From Nemertoderma westbladi (taxonomy: Eukaryota > Xenacoelomorpha > Nemertodermatida > Nemertodermatidae), in NCBI GenBank assembly GCA_032718475.1, contig JAUCBJ010008346.1:1-60520 (forward strand): DNA of 60,520 nt, in the 5' to 3' direction. Every line of letters starts with the position of its first letter. Position 1 is the first letter of the stretch. Made by a program: the position numbers and the translations under genes. Shown piece by piece: positions 9,541 to 21,401 of this stretch. The notes under the pieces are model-generated. The model made no database searches. It saw only the letters and a list, made by a program, of their open reading frames with translations, and was not told the origin of the DNA.

Positions 9541-10122
9541 TTGTCGGTAGTGAGGGATAGTGTAGGTACCAAACTTCTCTCACGAATATGCGGTGTTATC
9601 AAGCATTCACAGTTTGAGCATTTACGCGGCATGTGTCAAGTATGTAGGAATGGATCTGGTGCAAAGTGAACCTTGTCTCTGATCCATGATGTCGATCCCG
9701 ACCCTTCGTATAGTCGTATACTTTACCGTTAAGGTATTTTTTTTATCGTCCTTTGTCCGTAAATACTTTGCTGACATTGTTGACAATAAGAGACTACTTC
9801 GACTCACTTTACTTTTCGAATTTACAACGTAAGATGAATACTCAATTTTGGTATTTTCTTTACAATATAATTATTATATTTGTTGAATTTAAATCTCGGT
9901 GTTTAAGCGAGTATGATTAAACATTATTGACTAAATTCAATATAAAGTTACTACTGAATATAAATTAGAGGAACGGGTTATACATTATTTATTTACTAAA
10001 ACTACAGGAGTGGAGTGGGTTGACGACAAAAAAAGGGTAAAATTGTGGCGAAAGTGCCAACGAAAACTAAGTGATTTTTCCACTAAGACACTCCACACTC
10101 CACTAAACCGAGTTTTAGTGAG
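9541..10122. other. Intergenic stretch between F1 and the transferase pseudogene
   Basis: Same sequence as 33673-34241 in copy 2 apart from point changes. The segment beside the pseudogene contains GGAGTGGAGTG opposite CACTCCACACTCCACT, a possible hairpin. I see no convincing gene. Confidence 0.5.
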
Positions 10123-10721
10123 TTACTTATTAACATCAAGTTGGCATAGCCGGACTATGTAAGTCTTTAAACACCACAACTCTACGGTGAACGCAACGAT
10201 ACGACCCGATATAAGAGTTACAAACACAAGCAAAGCGGGTAGACTGTAAGTGGAATGGAGGTAGAACTGGTAGAAGTATATCCACATTGATAGACAGTGA
10301 ACCCCACCCATAACCCATGAACCAATCAGAGTCTTAAAGTTCCGTTGCATAACCATGGTAACAAAGGCAGGAGTCTCAACCTGCATACTCTCTTTCCATT
10401 GGCTACCGAAAGAACTATGAGTAGCTATGAATACCAGCCATTCTAGGCAGCCAATCACGAATCCCAAAGGCGATGCCATTGTCCACAACATAGTCCGTCC
10501 TACATTGTCCACCACCACGTCCAACCACGCACCGATCGAAGAGCATTGGTTGAACCGGCGAGCGACTATACCGTCTACAGCGTCCAGAACTGTCTGGAAC
10601 CCGAATACCAGAATAAACACGATGTGCGAACGGTCGACGTAATGGAGATAGTAGCAATGCGCAATAACTAATGCTAATCCTTATTTCATAAGGATGAAAT
10701 GGATCGTAACTGATTAGCCAT
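10123..10721 (-). pseudogene. Broken copy of the class-I CDP-alcohol phosphatidyltransferase gene
   Basis: This corresponds to the intact gene at 34242-34862. The catalytic segment (DG..AR........G...D...D) is still readable, but about 47 bases encoding the first membrane segment with PNLIGY are replaced by about 22 unrelated bases (around 10666-10690). This shifts the frame and removes the normal N terminus. The filler contains ATCCTTATTTCATAAGGAT, a perfect inverted repeat, and a CTAATGCTAAT direct repeat, as expected of templated repair. The remaining open frame from 10620 would lack the N-terminal membrane helix. Confidence 0.85.
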
Positions 10722-11073
10722 AATGACAAATCTTTAAATCTAACAGCTACAATTAATATAATTAAATTGAATTTAAAACAATTAAATAAAATGAACTTCA
10801 TTTATTTAATCCACGTTTGTATCTCATGTACCAAGGCAATATAGAACTACATTACGCTAATTACAATTAAACCCAAAGACTGAGTTGCAGTAACTTTTAC
10901 AGATAGTGGCGCGAATTAACCGCAAGTAAAGAAAGTTATTCCCAGAGCAATTTGAACGCAAGTGAAATAAAGTTTCGTATATTATTTATTGGTTAGGAAA
11001 CACCGCCACCATAACCTGCTCCCTTTCCTTAACTTTTATCCTTATTAAATTAACTTTTCGCCATTAACTCAAA

Positions 11074-11179
11074 ATGTTAATTTATAGAACTCTGTCCATA
11101 ATATTTCTAAACCTTGTTTATGTAAACTCTGCCTCTAGTTCCACACCAGTGGATGGCCTTGTAGTTCTAGAAAGTCTCG
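11074..11179 (+). other. Candidate first exon of a small secreted protein (copy 1)
   Basis: A plus-strand ATG opens a frame whose first 20 residues look like a signal peptide (MLIYRTLSIIFLNLVYVNSA), continuing to VDGLVVLESL and ending at CTCG|GTATGT, a good 5' splice site. A further in-frame stretch follows from about 11225 and ends near 11310. In copy 2 (35215-35320) the frame is the same but the donor reads GCATGT. I do not recognise the protein, and the short intron this implies (45 nt) is suspicious. Weak candidate. Confidence 0.25.
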
Positions 11180-11568
11180 GTATGTCCACATTTTGTGTTA
11201 CCCACACATTTTAAAATGTTTGAGGTGATATTCTGAGAATTCCTACAGGTAAGTCAGTGATTTTAGCAGAGACCAAATGGCAATTTTACGTCTGGCTCAG
11301 TGATTGAACGACAACATCTTAGAAACAAACCACAAATTTTACAAGCCCGAATAAAGTCTCTATATAACACTATAAATATAACTGTATCTATAACTCGATG
11401 CTAGCTAAAGTTCACTGACTTAGTTTGAGTCCCGACATGTCATAATTACATAATGTATGAATCTACTTATTCCGAGGCATTTCTATTATCCTATATCCAT
11501 TGCTATAGTTCTGCAGAATATAAATACTGTACTTTTAATTTTTTAAATTGCAATAAACTTCACATGCA

Positions 11569-11880
11569 CTACGATTTAGAACAAACAATAGCTAAGTTTC
11601 TAGGAGAAATAACGTCGTTAAACACCGCAACTATGGATGGCTGCAGGTCCTTTGACTCTAAAAACCAACATCAGTCCAAAGTAATTAATGATTCTAAAAC
11701 GCCTTGAAGTAGCACCTGTAAGGCAGTGTAAGGTTCAATCCATCGGCTACATTCCTCGAAGTCACTATACATCAATAAAAGTTTATCAATATCATCGTTG
11801 TTAAATACTTTCGAATCTTTAATAAGGGTCGATGTTTTGTCGATATTTAGGGAATGGCCATTAATATCAGAATCAGAATC
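11569..11880 (-). pseudogene. 3' fragment of METTL25-family gene, copy 1
   Basis: This matches the last hundred or so codons of the intact gene at 35664-37085, including ISPRNLAIVCSK at the end. The homology stops at about 11880, where the sequence switches to Gypsy-like DNA: this is the right breakpoint of the duplicated segment. An AGA-to-TGA change near 11670 also creates a stop before the final 33 residues. Confidence 0.85.
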
Positions 11881-14200
11881 TGAATTTAAGTCCAACAAAC
11901 TCTACTTCTGGTTGTCCAAAGATAAATTTATCCTTACTGAGGGTGATCCCGTACTTACGGCATTTACCTTGTGATGTTCCTCAAATGTAACGCTGTGTAC
12001 CAATATATCATCTACAATTTTTCCAATGTTATCTATTCCTGTCCTTGCTAAATCTCCCCAGACGCAGTAAACATCGCCTGTGCTGCTGAGACCCATAGGG
12101 ACACGGAAAAATTTATACGGTGCGATGTAATAAGGGTTGTGAGAGCCTGGCAGCCTGGATGTAGTGGGATAAGTCAGTATCCCTTAACTGCATCAAGAGA
12201 TGAGAATAAATTGCAGCCTGGCGATATATTTTCGATAATATCTGCGGGACAAACATAGGGATAAACAAACAGGCCTCTCAACATATTCGTTAAGGCGGGA
12301 ATATTCTAACCCCTCCACGTGGGTTTTCCACAACTACCATTGGTGATACCCAGGGTGAAGGGGGATCGCCCAGCTCTATCTTTTGTATGATTCCAAGTTG
12401 CAACATGCGGTCTAATTCTAACTTTGTTACAGTTTCAAGGGGAAGTTGTGCCTTTCGTGTAGTGTAGATCTTGAAAGGTTGTGTCCCTTGCTTTAGAATG
12501 ATTTCCATTGGAGGTATGTTCATTGGTTTAAATATACTTGTATTGAAAACATCAGAACATTCCTCGATGTCCCGATTTCTGGCAGTGTCAATACTAGATA
12601 CTTCATCAATGATGATATTTTGTGGTACTGGGCATGTCGGTGCAATAATATTTAGTGATAAACAGGTGTGCCAGGGTAATATGAAAGTGGATCCTATTTT
12701 GAAACTGGCCTGGATATTAACCGATGAGTTTTAATATTGAACTGTTAATTAATTGAATTGTACCACACGATTCAATGATTTGGCAATTTGCTTCATATAT
12801 TTTATGGATAATTAATTGTACAGTAATCTCAATATTTCGTTCTACATTATGAGTAGCGATGAGGGAAAATGGTATGCTGGCAGCGTCAGCACCAGTGTCT
12901 TGTAGTGCAGTGACAGTAAAATTGTATATAGTGTATAGTAATATAGTGAAGGTACACGTGCTGACAACCAACTTTTCTGGCAACCAACTCATGGAAAGCG
13001 TAGTCGTGGACGACCGGCCATAACATATATAGATCAACTTGAAAGGGATACTGAACTTGGGAGAAACGAAATTGCGACAACTATGGAGAATCGGGAAGCC
13101 TGGAAGGATCTCATTTCCACTGTCCGAGTTCGCTCGACCTAGTACAGTAGTAGTACAGTAGTACACTTGCTGAATGCCTGAAGATTTACACACTGGTGAG
13201 AAATGACCTGATTTTCCACACTTATTTCATGTCCTGTTTCGGGCGGGACATTGCAAACGATTGGATGGCCTCATGTGATACAGCAGATTAGAAATTTATA
13301 CTTGTGCTTGCAGAGGTCCTGTGAAACAGCTGCTTCATTAGTTATATGGTGGGAATTGATATTTATGTCAGAGGATATTGATTTGTTTCAGTTTCTCCTT
13401 TTTCATGAGTAATGCACACTGTTCGCACATCCTTTAAATTAAATTTTTTCTTTTAGAGCAAAAAGTTTCTTTTGAAGCTCCTTGTCACAAATACCAGAAC
13501 AAATTTGAGTAGTTAGTGTCTCCTCAGTGCAAGGGCAACCTGGACTCGGCTCAGTGACCTCTTGTAGACTTATATTTCTCTCAAAAAAATTATTCAAATG
13601 ATTCTCCTTCAGCCTGGAAACTCTTACTAAAAGCGACACGACGGCGTATGAGGCTCATTTTCTCAGCGTAGTACAATTGAAGAACATCTAATGTTTCTTC
13701 GACAGATTTGTTAGTATTCTCAGTGAGGCCCATTGTGATCCTCATTTTAGTGAGCATGTCTGTTTAAATACATGTGCAACTTGGCTGCTTTGGTCAACTT
13801 GATCAAGATGATTGGAAATGTAACAATTATTACATTTAGCACGCCAATAACGGAATGTCGCAAGTGTCAGTGAACTAACCAGTGCATTTGGTTGGCATGA
13901 ACGGTCAATGCGGTGATTTGTCGCCATTCGGAAAATTCCAGGAGCATTAGGATGCGGAATTTCAGGGCCTTGGATCGCATAATATTGCGACCTTAGCTTT
14001 TCATGGTCTGCGCTCAAGGAAAAACACCTCATTTGAAAATGTGTCAATGCGTGACACAGCCAAGTCATCTGGTGCAGATTGTTCAATTATTGTTACCAAA
14101 TCGTTCTGATCGACGATTTGGAGAACGCATCTTTAAAGCCACTGAGCATGCGTGCTAGCATGTCAAAATCCAAAATGTCGAGATTTTCAGCGGGAACGGC
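11881..14200 (-). pseudogene. Decayed Ty3/Gypsy-like retrotransposon
   Basis: Reading on the minus strand from 14200 to 11881, recognisable pieces occur in gag-pol order. A possible zinc-knuckle remnant (KCNNC...NH, about 13830) and a Gag-type segment ending ICSGICDKELQKKLFALKEK (13439-13500) lie near the 5' side. A protease-like LQDTGADAAS is at about 12868-12914. RT pieces follow: PLETVTKLELDRMLQLGIIQ at 12523-12290, LDAVKGY near 12200, and an IVDDIL palm motif near 12000. Stops and frame changes separate the pieces. No LTRs were found. Family assignment rests on motif order and is moderately secure. Confidence 0.65.
12952..13173 (+). mobile_element. Very short family A LINE insertion with 13-bp target duplication
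   Basis: Bases 12972-13160 match the 3' end of family A (compare 2588-2757) and end in a (TAG)n-type tail. They are flanked by GTACACGTGCTGA (12952-12964) and GTACACTTGCTGA (13161-13173), a duplication matching at 12 of 13 positions. The insertion lies in the decayed Gypsy-like element between Gag and protease. Confidence 0.8.
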
Positions 14201-16262
14201 CATAAGGCATTAATTGTGTTTTGAAACGAATTTTTGCCTTGTTGGTTCGACCAAAAAAAAACAGCTCTCGGGAAGCTTTGGCAGTTTTAAGAGCATCAGG
14301 ATCGACCTTTTGTGCCATTATTGGTTTTGATTTTACTGTGTATACTCTTACAAGGTTTGTGGAGAGGTCCCGCTTTATTATGATGAAAAACATAAGAAAA
14401 TGCGTAGTTTAACTAAACTACTCGCATCGCCATGTTCGGTGACCCCCCAGGCAGTCAACGAACTTAGATAAATGTAAATCAATATTCAATAAAGCAACTA
14501 ACAACGTTTAATAATAATGATAATATATTCACTTTACAATTGACAATATATCAACCCGCAACCAAACAGTGAAACAGTGACCAGATGATTGGTTGCACTA
14601 CTGAATAAGTTTAACCAGCTGAGACTGTGTAGTGTATATGCATGTGCAATGGTGCAATATAATGTAATATAAACCATATTAGTACTTTAACTATATTGCT
14701 TACTGATGGAATACCATACAAGTTGCTAATACATTTATCATGTATATAGTTATATAATTCCGTCTAAAATAATTTTAAAAAACGTGAAATATTAATAAAC
14801 AATATAACATACAATATAACATAATAACTTTTCATAAATTATTATTTATCAACAATAAAGACACGGGTCGACTACAGCATTTTGTATATTTATATCCAAT
14901 AATTAATAATAATTTAAAAATAAGGGAAGGGGGGGGGGGGGGGGGTGGGGGGTTGGGATAGAATAAATATGGTGCAATGTTGGTCTCCCGGTAGCAGCGG
15001 TTCTCGGGGAGGTTGAATGACTTCTTTTTGCAGGAGGCATTCTCGGCTGGGATAGCGATTCGGAGAGGTTGACGCAGAAACTCTGTACCTCTTATTGTCG
15101 ATGACCTCCGGGTGGTGGTGTAACTGCCGTAGGAACGCTAAGGATGAAGATGGCCTATGCCACCAAGTGTCTCCACAGCGACAGGCTGGACTAAATAAAG
15201 TCTATGGCAAAGTTCCAACACTAGTCAGTCCTTCAGCTACTGATGAACCATCTAAGTATTTCTCAGGTGTCGATTTGTAATGGAATTTAATATAAAAAGC
15301 TTCAGTTCATAAGAGTCGTATCTTTGGCGTAAACTTTTCGTGTTAGCACCAATTTTTTTTGTTACCACCGCAAAAAAATAAAATTTTCAGATGTCTAATG
15401 TCATTATAATTTATCCCATCAGATTCAGTACTCCCATAAATCCGTATAACGCAAGAAATTAATCCATATATTAATAAATTGGATGCTTTAAATCTGGATA
15501 CTGGATAAATAAAAAATACTGGATAAATTGGAAGTGATAAAAAGATGCCAAAATCAATTAATGGATTTTCAAATTTTTTAATGGCGCCAAATTTAGCAAC
15601 CAATCAAATACAAGATTGAGTTTTCTAGTGCAATTTTTATTTATTCCATCGCTATTATGATGTTTCTTTTCTACATACAATAATAGTTGAGAAACAATTA
15701 ACCAAATAGGCGGACATTTTGGTGCTAACACCAAAATTTGACAACCGCTGAAGAATACCAAGTTTGAAATTCCTAGCATTCAGTATTTATATTTATTCTA
15801 TCGGATTGAAAACCTAACAATTCAGTGTAAGTGGGGAGGGTACAAATCACATTTCATCGAATTTTCAAAAACGTCTCTAAAATAGGGCAAAAGTACTGAT
15901 AAAAATAGTGCCATTTCTCGAAAAGAAACCAATGCACTTAAAAATCTATTTCATTTTAAGAGGATACAGTAAAATATTTTTTAGGAAAAAGTCGTAAGAT
16001 TTCCCAATATAGCAAAATTTGAGATATAACAATAAAGCAGGCAACATTGAATTGTTTAAACAAAGATACGCCCCAAGCGGGGCAAATGGTTTCACCAATG
16101 AGAGTGATAAAAGTTTACAGCAATATGACCCTATGTCGGGAAATAAACACCTCGGGATATAAATTCAATAGGATTATACCGGAGAAACTCGTATGGATAA
16201 CAATAATACACAAATATTCGTAGAATTTCCTTCACCAGTAAATAGTTGATTTCCAACAAACT
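14201..16262. other. Intergenic, no gene seen
   Basis: AT-rich DNA with a run of 17 G at 14929-14945 followed by TGGGGGGTTGGG, which could form a G-quadruplex. Short open frames here lack any recognisable domain or coding bias that I can judge. Confidence 0.5.
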
Positions 16263-16949
16263 TTAGAATCTAAAAACCACAAGAAATATGATTCCAACTA
16301 GAAGCTGAAAGGTCAGATCAATGTTATCGGATCCGCTTGTTTCTGTTGAGGTTTCCATGACAACCATGCTGGTTGTTTCTGCTACGGCATCATCCTTCCA
16401 CGTAACAGGAGGACATTCGCTACCGGTACCGTTGCAGCATTGCACTTGACACGATGTGCCTGTTACTACTGAAAATAGACCATCCAGACCATCCAGCCAT
16501 CTAACTATCCTTATAAAAAGATAGAACTCATCCGACATACTATCCCGGTCTCTCTCTACAGCGATGTTGTACTGCAGTGTGCATGTTGGCTCGTTCAGAT
16601 CTAAACACTTCTCCCAACATTCTATATACGAGTAATAGAACATAACCTCATCCTTGTCTTTGAAATCATCACCCGGAATACCGGAGAATCTCACATGTAT
16701 GATGCCGCAAGAACTGCAGTCCTTTGCAATGTATGTTGAGTTGAACCAATAATGGTTGTTTTGTGTTACTATGAGATCTACCAAGGCATCTTCAAAAAAG
16801 GATTGTAGTTCTTTGTTGTCTGACTTTACAAAAACGGAATATCCAACTTCACAAGAAACTCCTAAACAAATAGTTACACAAAATAATGACAAACTAATGG
16901 CTATTATTATTGGCACTGTGGAATATTCCATCTCTATGAATACAATCAT
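16263..16949 (-). CDS. Putative GPI-anchored cysteine-rich surface protein
   Basis: A single-exon frame of 228 codons. An N-terminal hydrophobic stretch (about residues 10-32, from either Met1 or Met7) looks like a signal peptide. The ectodomain has ten cysteines, including CSSC, CWEKC and CQVQCC groups, and two N-glycosylation sequons (NST and NGT). It is followed by a Thr/Ser/Glu-rich stalk (TTSMVVMETSTETSGS) and ends with a hydrophobic tail with almost nothing after it, the usual form of a GPI-attachment signal. I do not recognise the family, so no function is offered. The even cysteine number suggests disulfide bonding outside the cell. It could instead be one exon of a larger gene. Confidence 0.55.
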   Translation of the reverse strand: MIVFIEMEYSTVPIIIAISLSLFCVTICLGVSCEVGYSVFVKSDNKELQSFFEDALVDLIVTQNNHYWFNSTYIAKDCSSCGIIHVRFSGIPGDDFKDKDEVMFYYSYIECWEKCLDLNEPTCTLQYNIAVERDRDSMSDEFYLFIRIVRWLDGLDGLFSVVTGTSCQVQCCNGTGSECPPVTWKDDAVAETTSMVVMETSTETSGSDNIDLTFQLLVGIIFLVVFRF

Positions 16950-18339
16950 TCATTTACATATTTCCATAATGAACTTCAGATACACAAATGTTTACTAAGT
17001 TTGGACCCATCTCTTCATCATTCAGCTCTTATTTATTATTACTTAATTTCAATTTCATGTATTGCAGATTTATTATATAACTTATTGACTTCTTAAATAT
17101 CTTTTAACGACTTCTTTAACTTTTAGCGTTAACCACGTCATTCACATTTAATAGTACAGTCTAAACCGCGGTAAAATGAGTTTCCTCATCAGTTAGAAAA
17201 TTGAATCAAGGAATTATTGTAAACTGAAACTAATTAATTATTGTAGAAAGAAATATGGTGAATAAAGTTTAACTGCGTTCTGTTGTAGGATATGTATGCC
17301 TACTAACAACAGTATTATTCGTGTAGGCCTAAAGTAGAAAAATACCTCAAAATAATATACTATGTACTACTTAAGCTGTAACCCATTTACATACAGTACT
17401 TAGGTACAGTAGGCTACCGAGGCTGATACAGAAGCATTAGACTGAAATACTGTTTCAGCTTTATTCAGATTGGATCTGTGAACTATTTAGTGTAATCCAC
17501 CAGATCTGATCGTTATTGTGCCATTGCCAGTCTCAAGTCCGATATGAAAATCCAAATACAGGAGGTCATGAGGCAGGTCTGGAGCAATAGGATGCAAACG
17601 TATTTAACGGAACTTAGCAAACTAAAATAAACACCAAAGTAAAACCTCATAAGATAGCATTTTATCAAACCCCTTTTGTTAAGTAGGCACTTTGCTTTGA
17701 TCTTTTTTAGGTTGATCATTAAAGTATTTTTCCAGGAGAATGGCGAAAGCTAGAACGATTCTGTTTGCGCGATCTTATAGAGGACCCGAGCGCGCACAGC
17801 AGAGAAATATTTGGCAAAAATCTGTTAATTAATTAATTAGTAATTAGCGATTAAAGATTTCTAATTGATATTGGTCGAAAACTATTTGGTTTTTCTCATA
17901 GCAACGGTGTTTTTTTTTAGGTTCATCTCGGTAAGATCTAAAAAAAGTTAAATCATCGCTATGGCCCTCCTATTACTGTTAATTAGTACTAATTTGCCAA
18001 AAACTAATCAGCGTCGTATCTCGAAAACGCTAAGAGCTATGAAAAAACGTAACATTACAAAGTTGTTCAGAATTTTATTCTGCACAAAAACGTATCTTGG
18101 ACCGATGCCGTATCTCCTACCGTTAATTAGTAATTAACTAATTACTTAATAACCTAATCCAGTGCCTGGGGGCACCCAAATCCTTATAAATTGTTGTATA
18201 AATAAATAATAATAAATAAAATAAATAAGTCGGCCATGCACTCGCATGGTGCAAATGCTCCATTTGCGCTCTCCAACTGGATGCAGATTGGTACATGGTA
18301 CAGCTGAGACAGGACTGGTGGGAAAGGAATGAATATCAT
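16950..18339. other. Intergenic with TAATTAGTAATTA-flanked repeat
   Basis: No convincing gene. From about 17825 to 18150 the sequence is bounded by TTAATTAGTAATTA-type motifs at both sides and contains ...CGTATCTCGAAAACGCTAAGAG..., a style of sequence also seen at 20320 and 59390. It is probably an old dispersed repeat. Confidence 0.4.
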
Positions 18340-18570
18340 AGTAGTATAGTATCATAATTTCTGATGACACGAACCCCCCCCCCCCCCCCCCCCCCCAACG
18401 TTTTCTACAAATGTTAATCATATTGCTTGAAATTTGAAACACAACTAGTTCCACCAACGTCGATGTCCACATGAAGCCGGAATTTTCCATTTTGCCTGTA
18501 AATTTTTCCTATAAAAATCTTAAAAAAGTGTCTTTTGCGAAATTGCACATCTCCTATCGTCGTCATTCTT
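18340..18570 (-). repeat. Poly-G repeat family member (best-preserved long module)
   Basis: On the minus strand: GGAGATGTGCAATTTCGC, AAAAGACACTTTTTTAAG, GGCTTCATGTGGACATCGAC, a run of 23 G (C on plus, 18374-18396), then TTCGTGTCATCAGAAATTATG. It matches 21700-21920 on the opposite strand over most of its length. Confidence 0.75.
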
Positions 18571-18786
18571 ATTATTATTAGTATTATTTTTAATCAATTA
18601 AATGTATGTTTAATCAGCCACATAATATGATTCTGATATGCTAACATTAAAATCAATGTACTATAAAATAAACTTAGTAATTTACGAATACACGGCACAG
18701 GTATAATAGTACAAATGTGGGGTGAGTAAAGTAATTAAGCGCACTTTATTTTGTTATAATAATAGTTTTTAGTTCCCCTTTCCCCC

Positions 18787-19623
18787 TTAACCACCCCAGA
18801 TCCCGGTCCCATCACCGAATCCGAGACCTCGCCACGACCTCCGACCCCCACGGAGGCTGAGCGAACATGACCGAAGTAGTGCAAACTGCAGTCTCCGCCG
18901 GACGACACCCAAGACACAGGCATAGCCACGGTTTCGCATAGACTCTCGCCTTACCACCAGTACTTCTGTGAGGTGAGTGATGAGGATTTTGGTCTCGGCA
19001 CACCAGACACCATCTGTGGTTCCCACCAGTGGTGTGAAGGCCATCCGTCGATCTTCACACACTGGCTGGTAGTGTGTCTTCTTTTGGCGCGCCCGCTGCT
19101 CGAGGAGGGATTCTGTCGACCGGTTGGTTTGAATGTAGGAGGTAGCGTCAGGGTTAATAACCGAAATGTCGAACGACGCTATCTGCTGATTGGACCATAC
19201 CCCCCGGCCGACCAGGTCTGCGCGCACCCCACCCACCACTCCACCCTCCGCGTCCAGATGACCACGAGAGAGAGTGACCTCACGCTCCACACTGGATGCA
19301 CCAAAGGCTGAAGCCAGTAGTTTACTGTAGACCTACCTCAGCTCGTCATGGCGCTTGATGACGAGGCCTCCTGACTTGCAGCTGAGGGCATGCGTAGTAG
19401 TGAAGTGGCCGCCGCAGCCCTCGCATTTGTTGGGGAGACCTGGTGGAACCAAACCACAGCGAAGGGCGAGACTGTCTCGGAACTCATCGGGGCTTAAGTC
19501 TGTGTGTTCCACGGCCGATGGTTGGGCTGTGAGCCAGCCACCAGTGTTTTTCGCAATGGCCCGTTCTACAGTTCGACGGCGACGGCGATCAATTAAATTG
19601 ATATAGTAAAAATAATTATGCAA
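18787..19623 (-). pseudogene. C-terminal remnant of a retroelement protein
   Basis: Two minus-strand frames (19623-19333, then 19290-18787) read as one decayed protein: DLSPDEFRDSLALR, a CEGCGGHFTTTHALSC zinc-finger-like block, GGLVIKRHDELR, then FDISVINPDATSYIQT and an ILITHLTEVLVV region. I recall this arrangement from the C-terminal parts of retroelement polyproteins in aquatic invertebrates, but I cannot assign the clade. Frameshifts between the blocks mean it is not functional. Confidence 0.5.
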
Positions 19624-19884
19624 TAAAATTGATAACAGTCCAATAAAAATATATCAGTCTATTACAGTCCTGTTCTAAATAACCCGAAAAATTCCAGAAT
19701 CCTCTGGTGTTTTGTGGCAAAGTTGATGTCCGTTAGACTGTAGCAATTGGAGATGAAGCATGCAACTGCTTTCGTTTCCGTCAACGATATTTGTTATATA
19801 TTTGTATTTGTTTCTTAATCGGTTTTTAAGGTTGCGTTTACAGTAATCGAAAGTTAAAATAGACCCTAAGGCTGGTAGGTCGTA

Positions 19885-20812
19885 TTGGTTTCTCTGGTGG
19901 GGCTGAACCAACTTTTTATAAAAGAAAAATGCCCGGCCAAACTGATTTCATTTCTTGGGGCACTTCAACGCCCTGATTCCAAAAATGATATTTTCAAGAT
20001 CTTTTGCTGGTGTCTTTTTCTTAAAATTACTAAATAAATTAGTAATACTATTTATAATCGCTGACTTAACCTAAATTACACTACTGTTTAGGTAAGCTAG
20101 TTAATGCAATATATCACCATATCACTAAAAATCAGACTTCGACATAAATAACAGACTTAGGGAATATGCTTATTTGAATCGCAATGGTCGAATTAGTAGT
20201 TGTAGACTCCATCAAAACAATAGTAGTATAAAAAAATTGATATTTTTAGTGATATGGTGATAAATATTGATATTAAATTGCTGAAGTTATGTGCTCATTT
20301 ATATGAATCAGCGCTCACATTTTGACCGATATCTCGAGAAGCAATAACTCGACCATTGTTTTGATGGGGTCTACCCCCACTAAATCATCGACCATTGCGG
20401 TTCGAATGATACTAATATCAATGCAATAGCAGTACGGTAAATTGATAATCACTACAATTGAATATATTAGCCAGTTTGCTAATATAATATTAATATTATT
20501 TTATATTTAATTTATTTAATTACTCTAAAAGACACCGACGAAATATTATAAAATTAACAGATTCGAAATCAGGTTGATTGAAATTCTCGATAAATGCTAT
20601 AATTTGGTCTGGGCATTTTTTATAATATATATAAATAGCATTATAGTATTACTAATTTATTTAGAAAATTTAAGAAAAAGAATAAAAAAAGAAGAAAAAA
20701 TTTGAAATATCAAGGTCGGAACCAGGGTGTTGAAGTAAACCCAAAAATTAAATCAGTTAGTTTGGGCAATTTTATTTTATAAAACGTTGGTTCAGCCCCA
20801 CCGTGACTTTGA
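19885..20812. mobile_element. Inverted-repeat element with nested hairpins
   Basis: The outer arms of about 100 bp (19885-19985 and 20705-20812) are diverged inverted copies beginning GGTGGGGCTGAACCAAC. Inside are two further inverted pairs: 20109-20134 with 20238-20263 (ATATCACTAAAAAT and complement), and 20165-20225 with 20350-20412 (CGCAATGGTCGA...CCATCAAAACAAT and complement). No transposase frame was found. No clear target duplication was seen, so it may be an old MITE-like or fold-back element. Confidence 0.5.
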
Positions 20813-20856
20813 GCTTTTGGTAAGTATTTGATAGGCAGCAGTTCCTACTGGAAAGA

Positions 20857-21401
20857 TCACATACTGTAATCAGTTTCCATAAGAATCCTGAGAAAGGTTT
20901 GTAGAAGTAAGTTTGGACAAGTTTTGACCCGAAGTATGCACTTTAAGCAAGATCTGAATGACTTACAACTTATATCACCAGTGTGAAAAAGTTCGTAGAG
21001 AACTGAATTCTGAACATAGTTCCCAACATGAAGCAAACCCCGCAAAATTTTCCTATAGAACGCATCCATCAACTTCAATTTTGTGTTGGAGAGTGAGTGA
21101 TTCAACACTGAAAGTGAGGCTATAAAGAATAGAAAGGAGTGCGATACTGTTCCATAAGTGGAGTTACTGTACTAACGGGTAACTTCCGAACTGTCCATCC
21201 GCGCCGATGAAACTTAGCAGAATGTATTGTTAGAGGGCGAATACAATGGGAGTATACAAACTGGGGGTTCGGTTGGTGATCTGGTATCCCAAAAAGGTGA
21301 TTTAGTGAAGAATTTTCCATATCATTAGAAAGCTTGCGTTGCAAGCATTCCAAATGCAAGGCGTTCAAAGATTGCAAGAAGTATCGTTTGCTGAAGGCCA
21401 T
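20857..21401 (-). pseudogene. Probable retroelement protein fragment
   Basis: Two adjacent minus-strand frames: 21401-21120, and 21108-20857, which contains AFYRKILRGLLHVGNYVQNS and LYELFHTGDISCKSF. The second looks like the region after the RT palm in some non-LTR elements (first-position hydrophobics, LR..L....Y pattern). I cannot name the family. The first frame overlaps a palindromic repeat (from 21300) and may be chance. Confidence 0.3.

Noticed and set aside
9274-9669. Plus-strand frames over the right F1 array
   Set aside because: Minisatellite in reverse orientation; extends only slightly into flanking DNA.
9438-9807. Minus-strand frames with CSNCE near 9600
   Set aside because: One runs into the minisatellite, the other is short; no recognisable domain.
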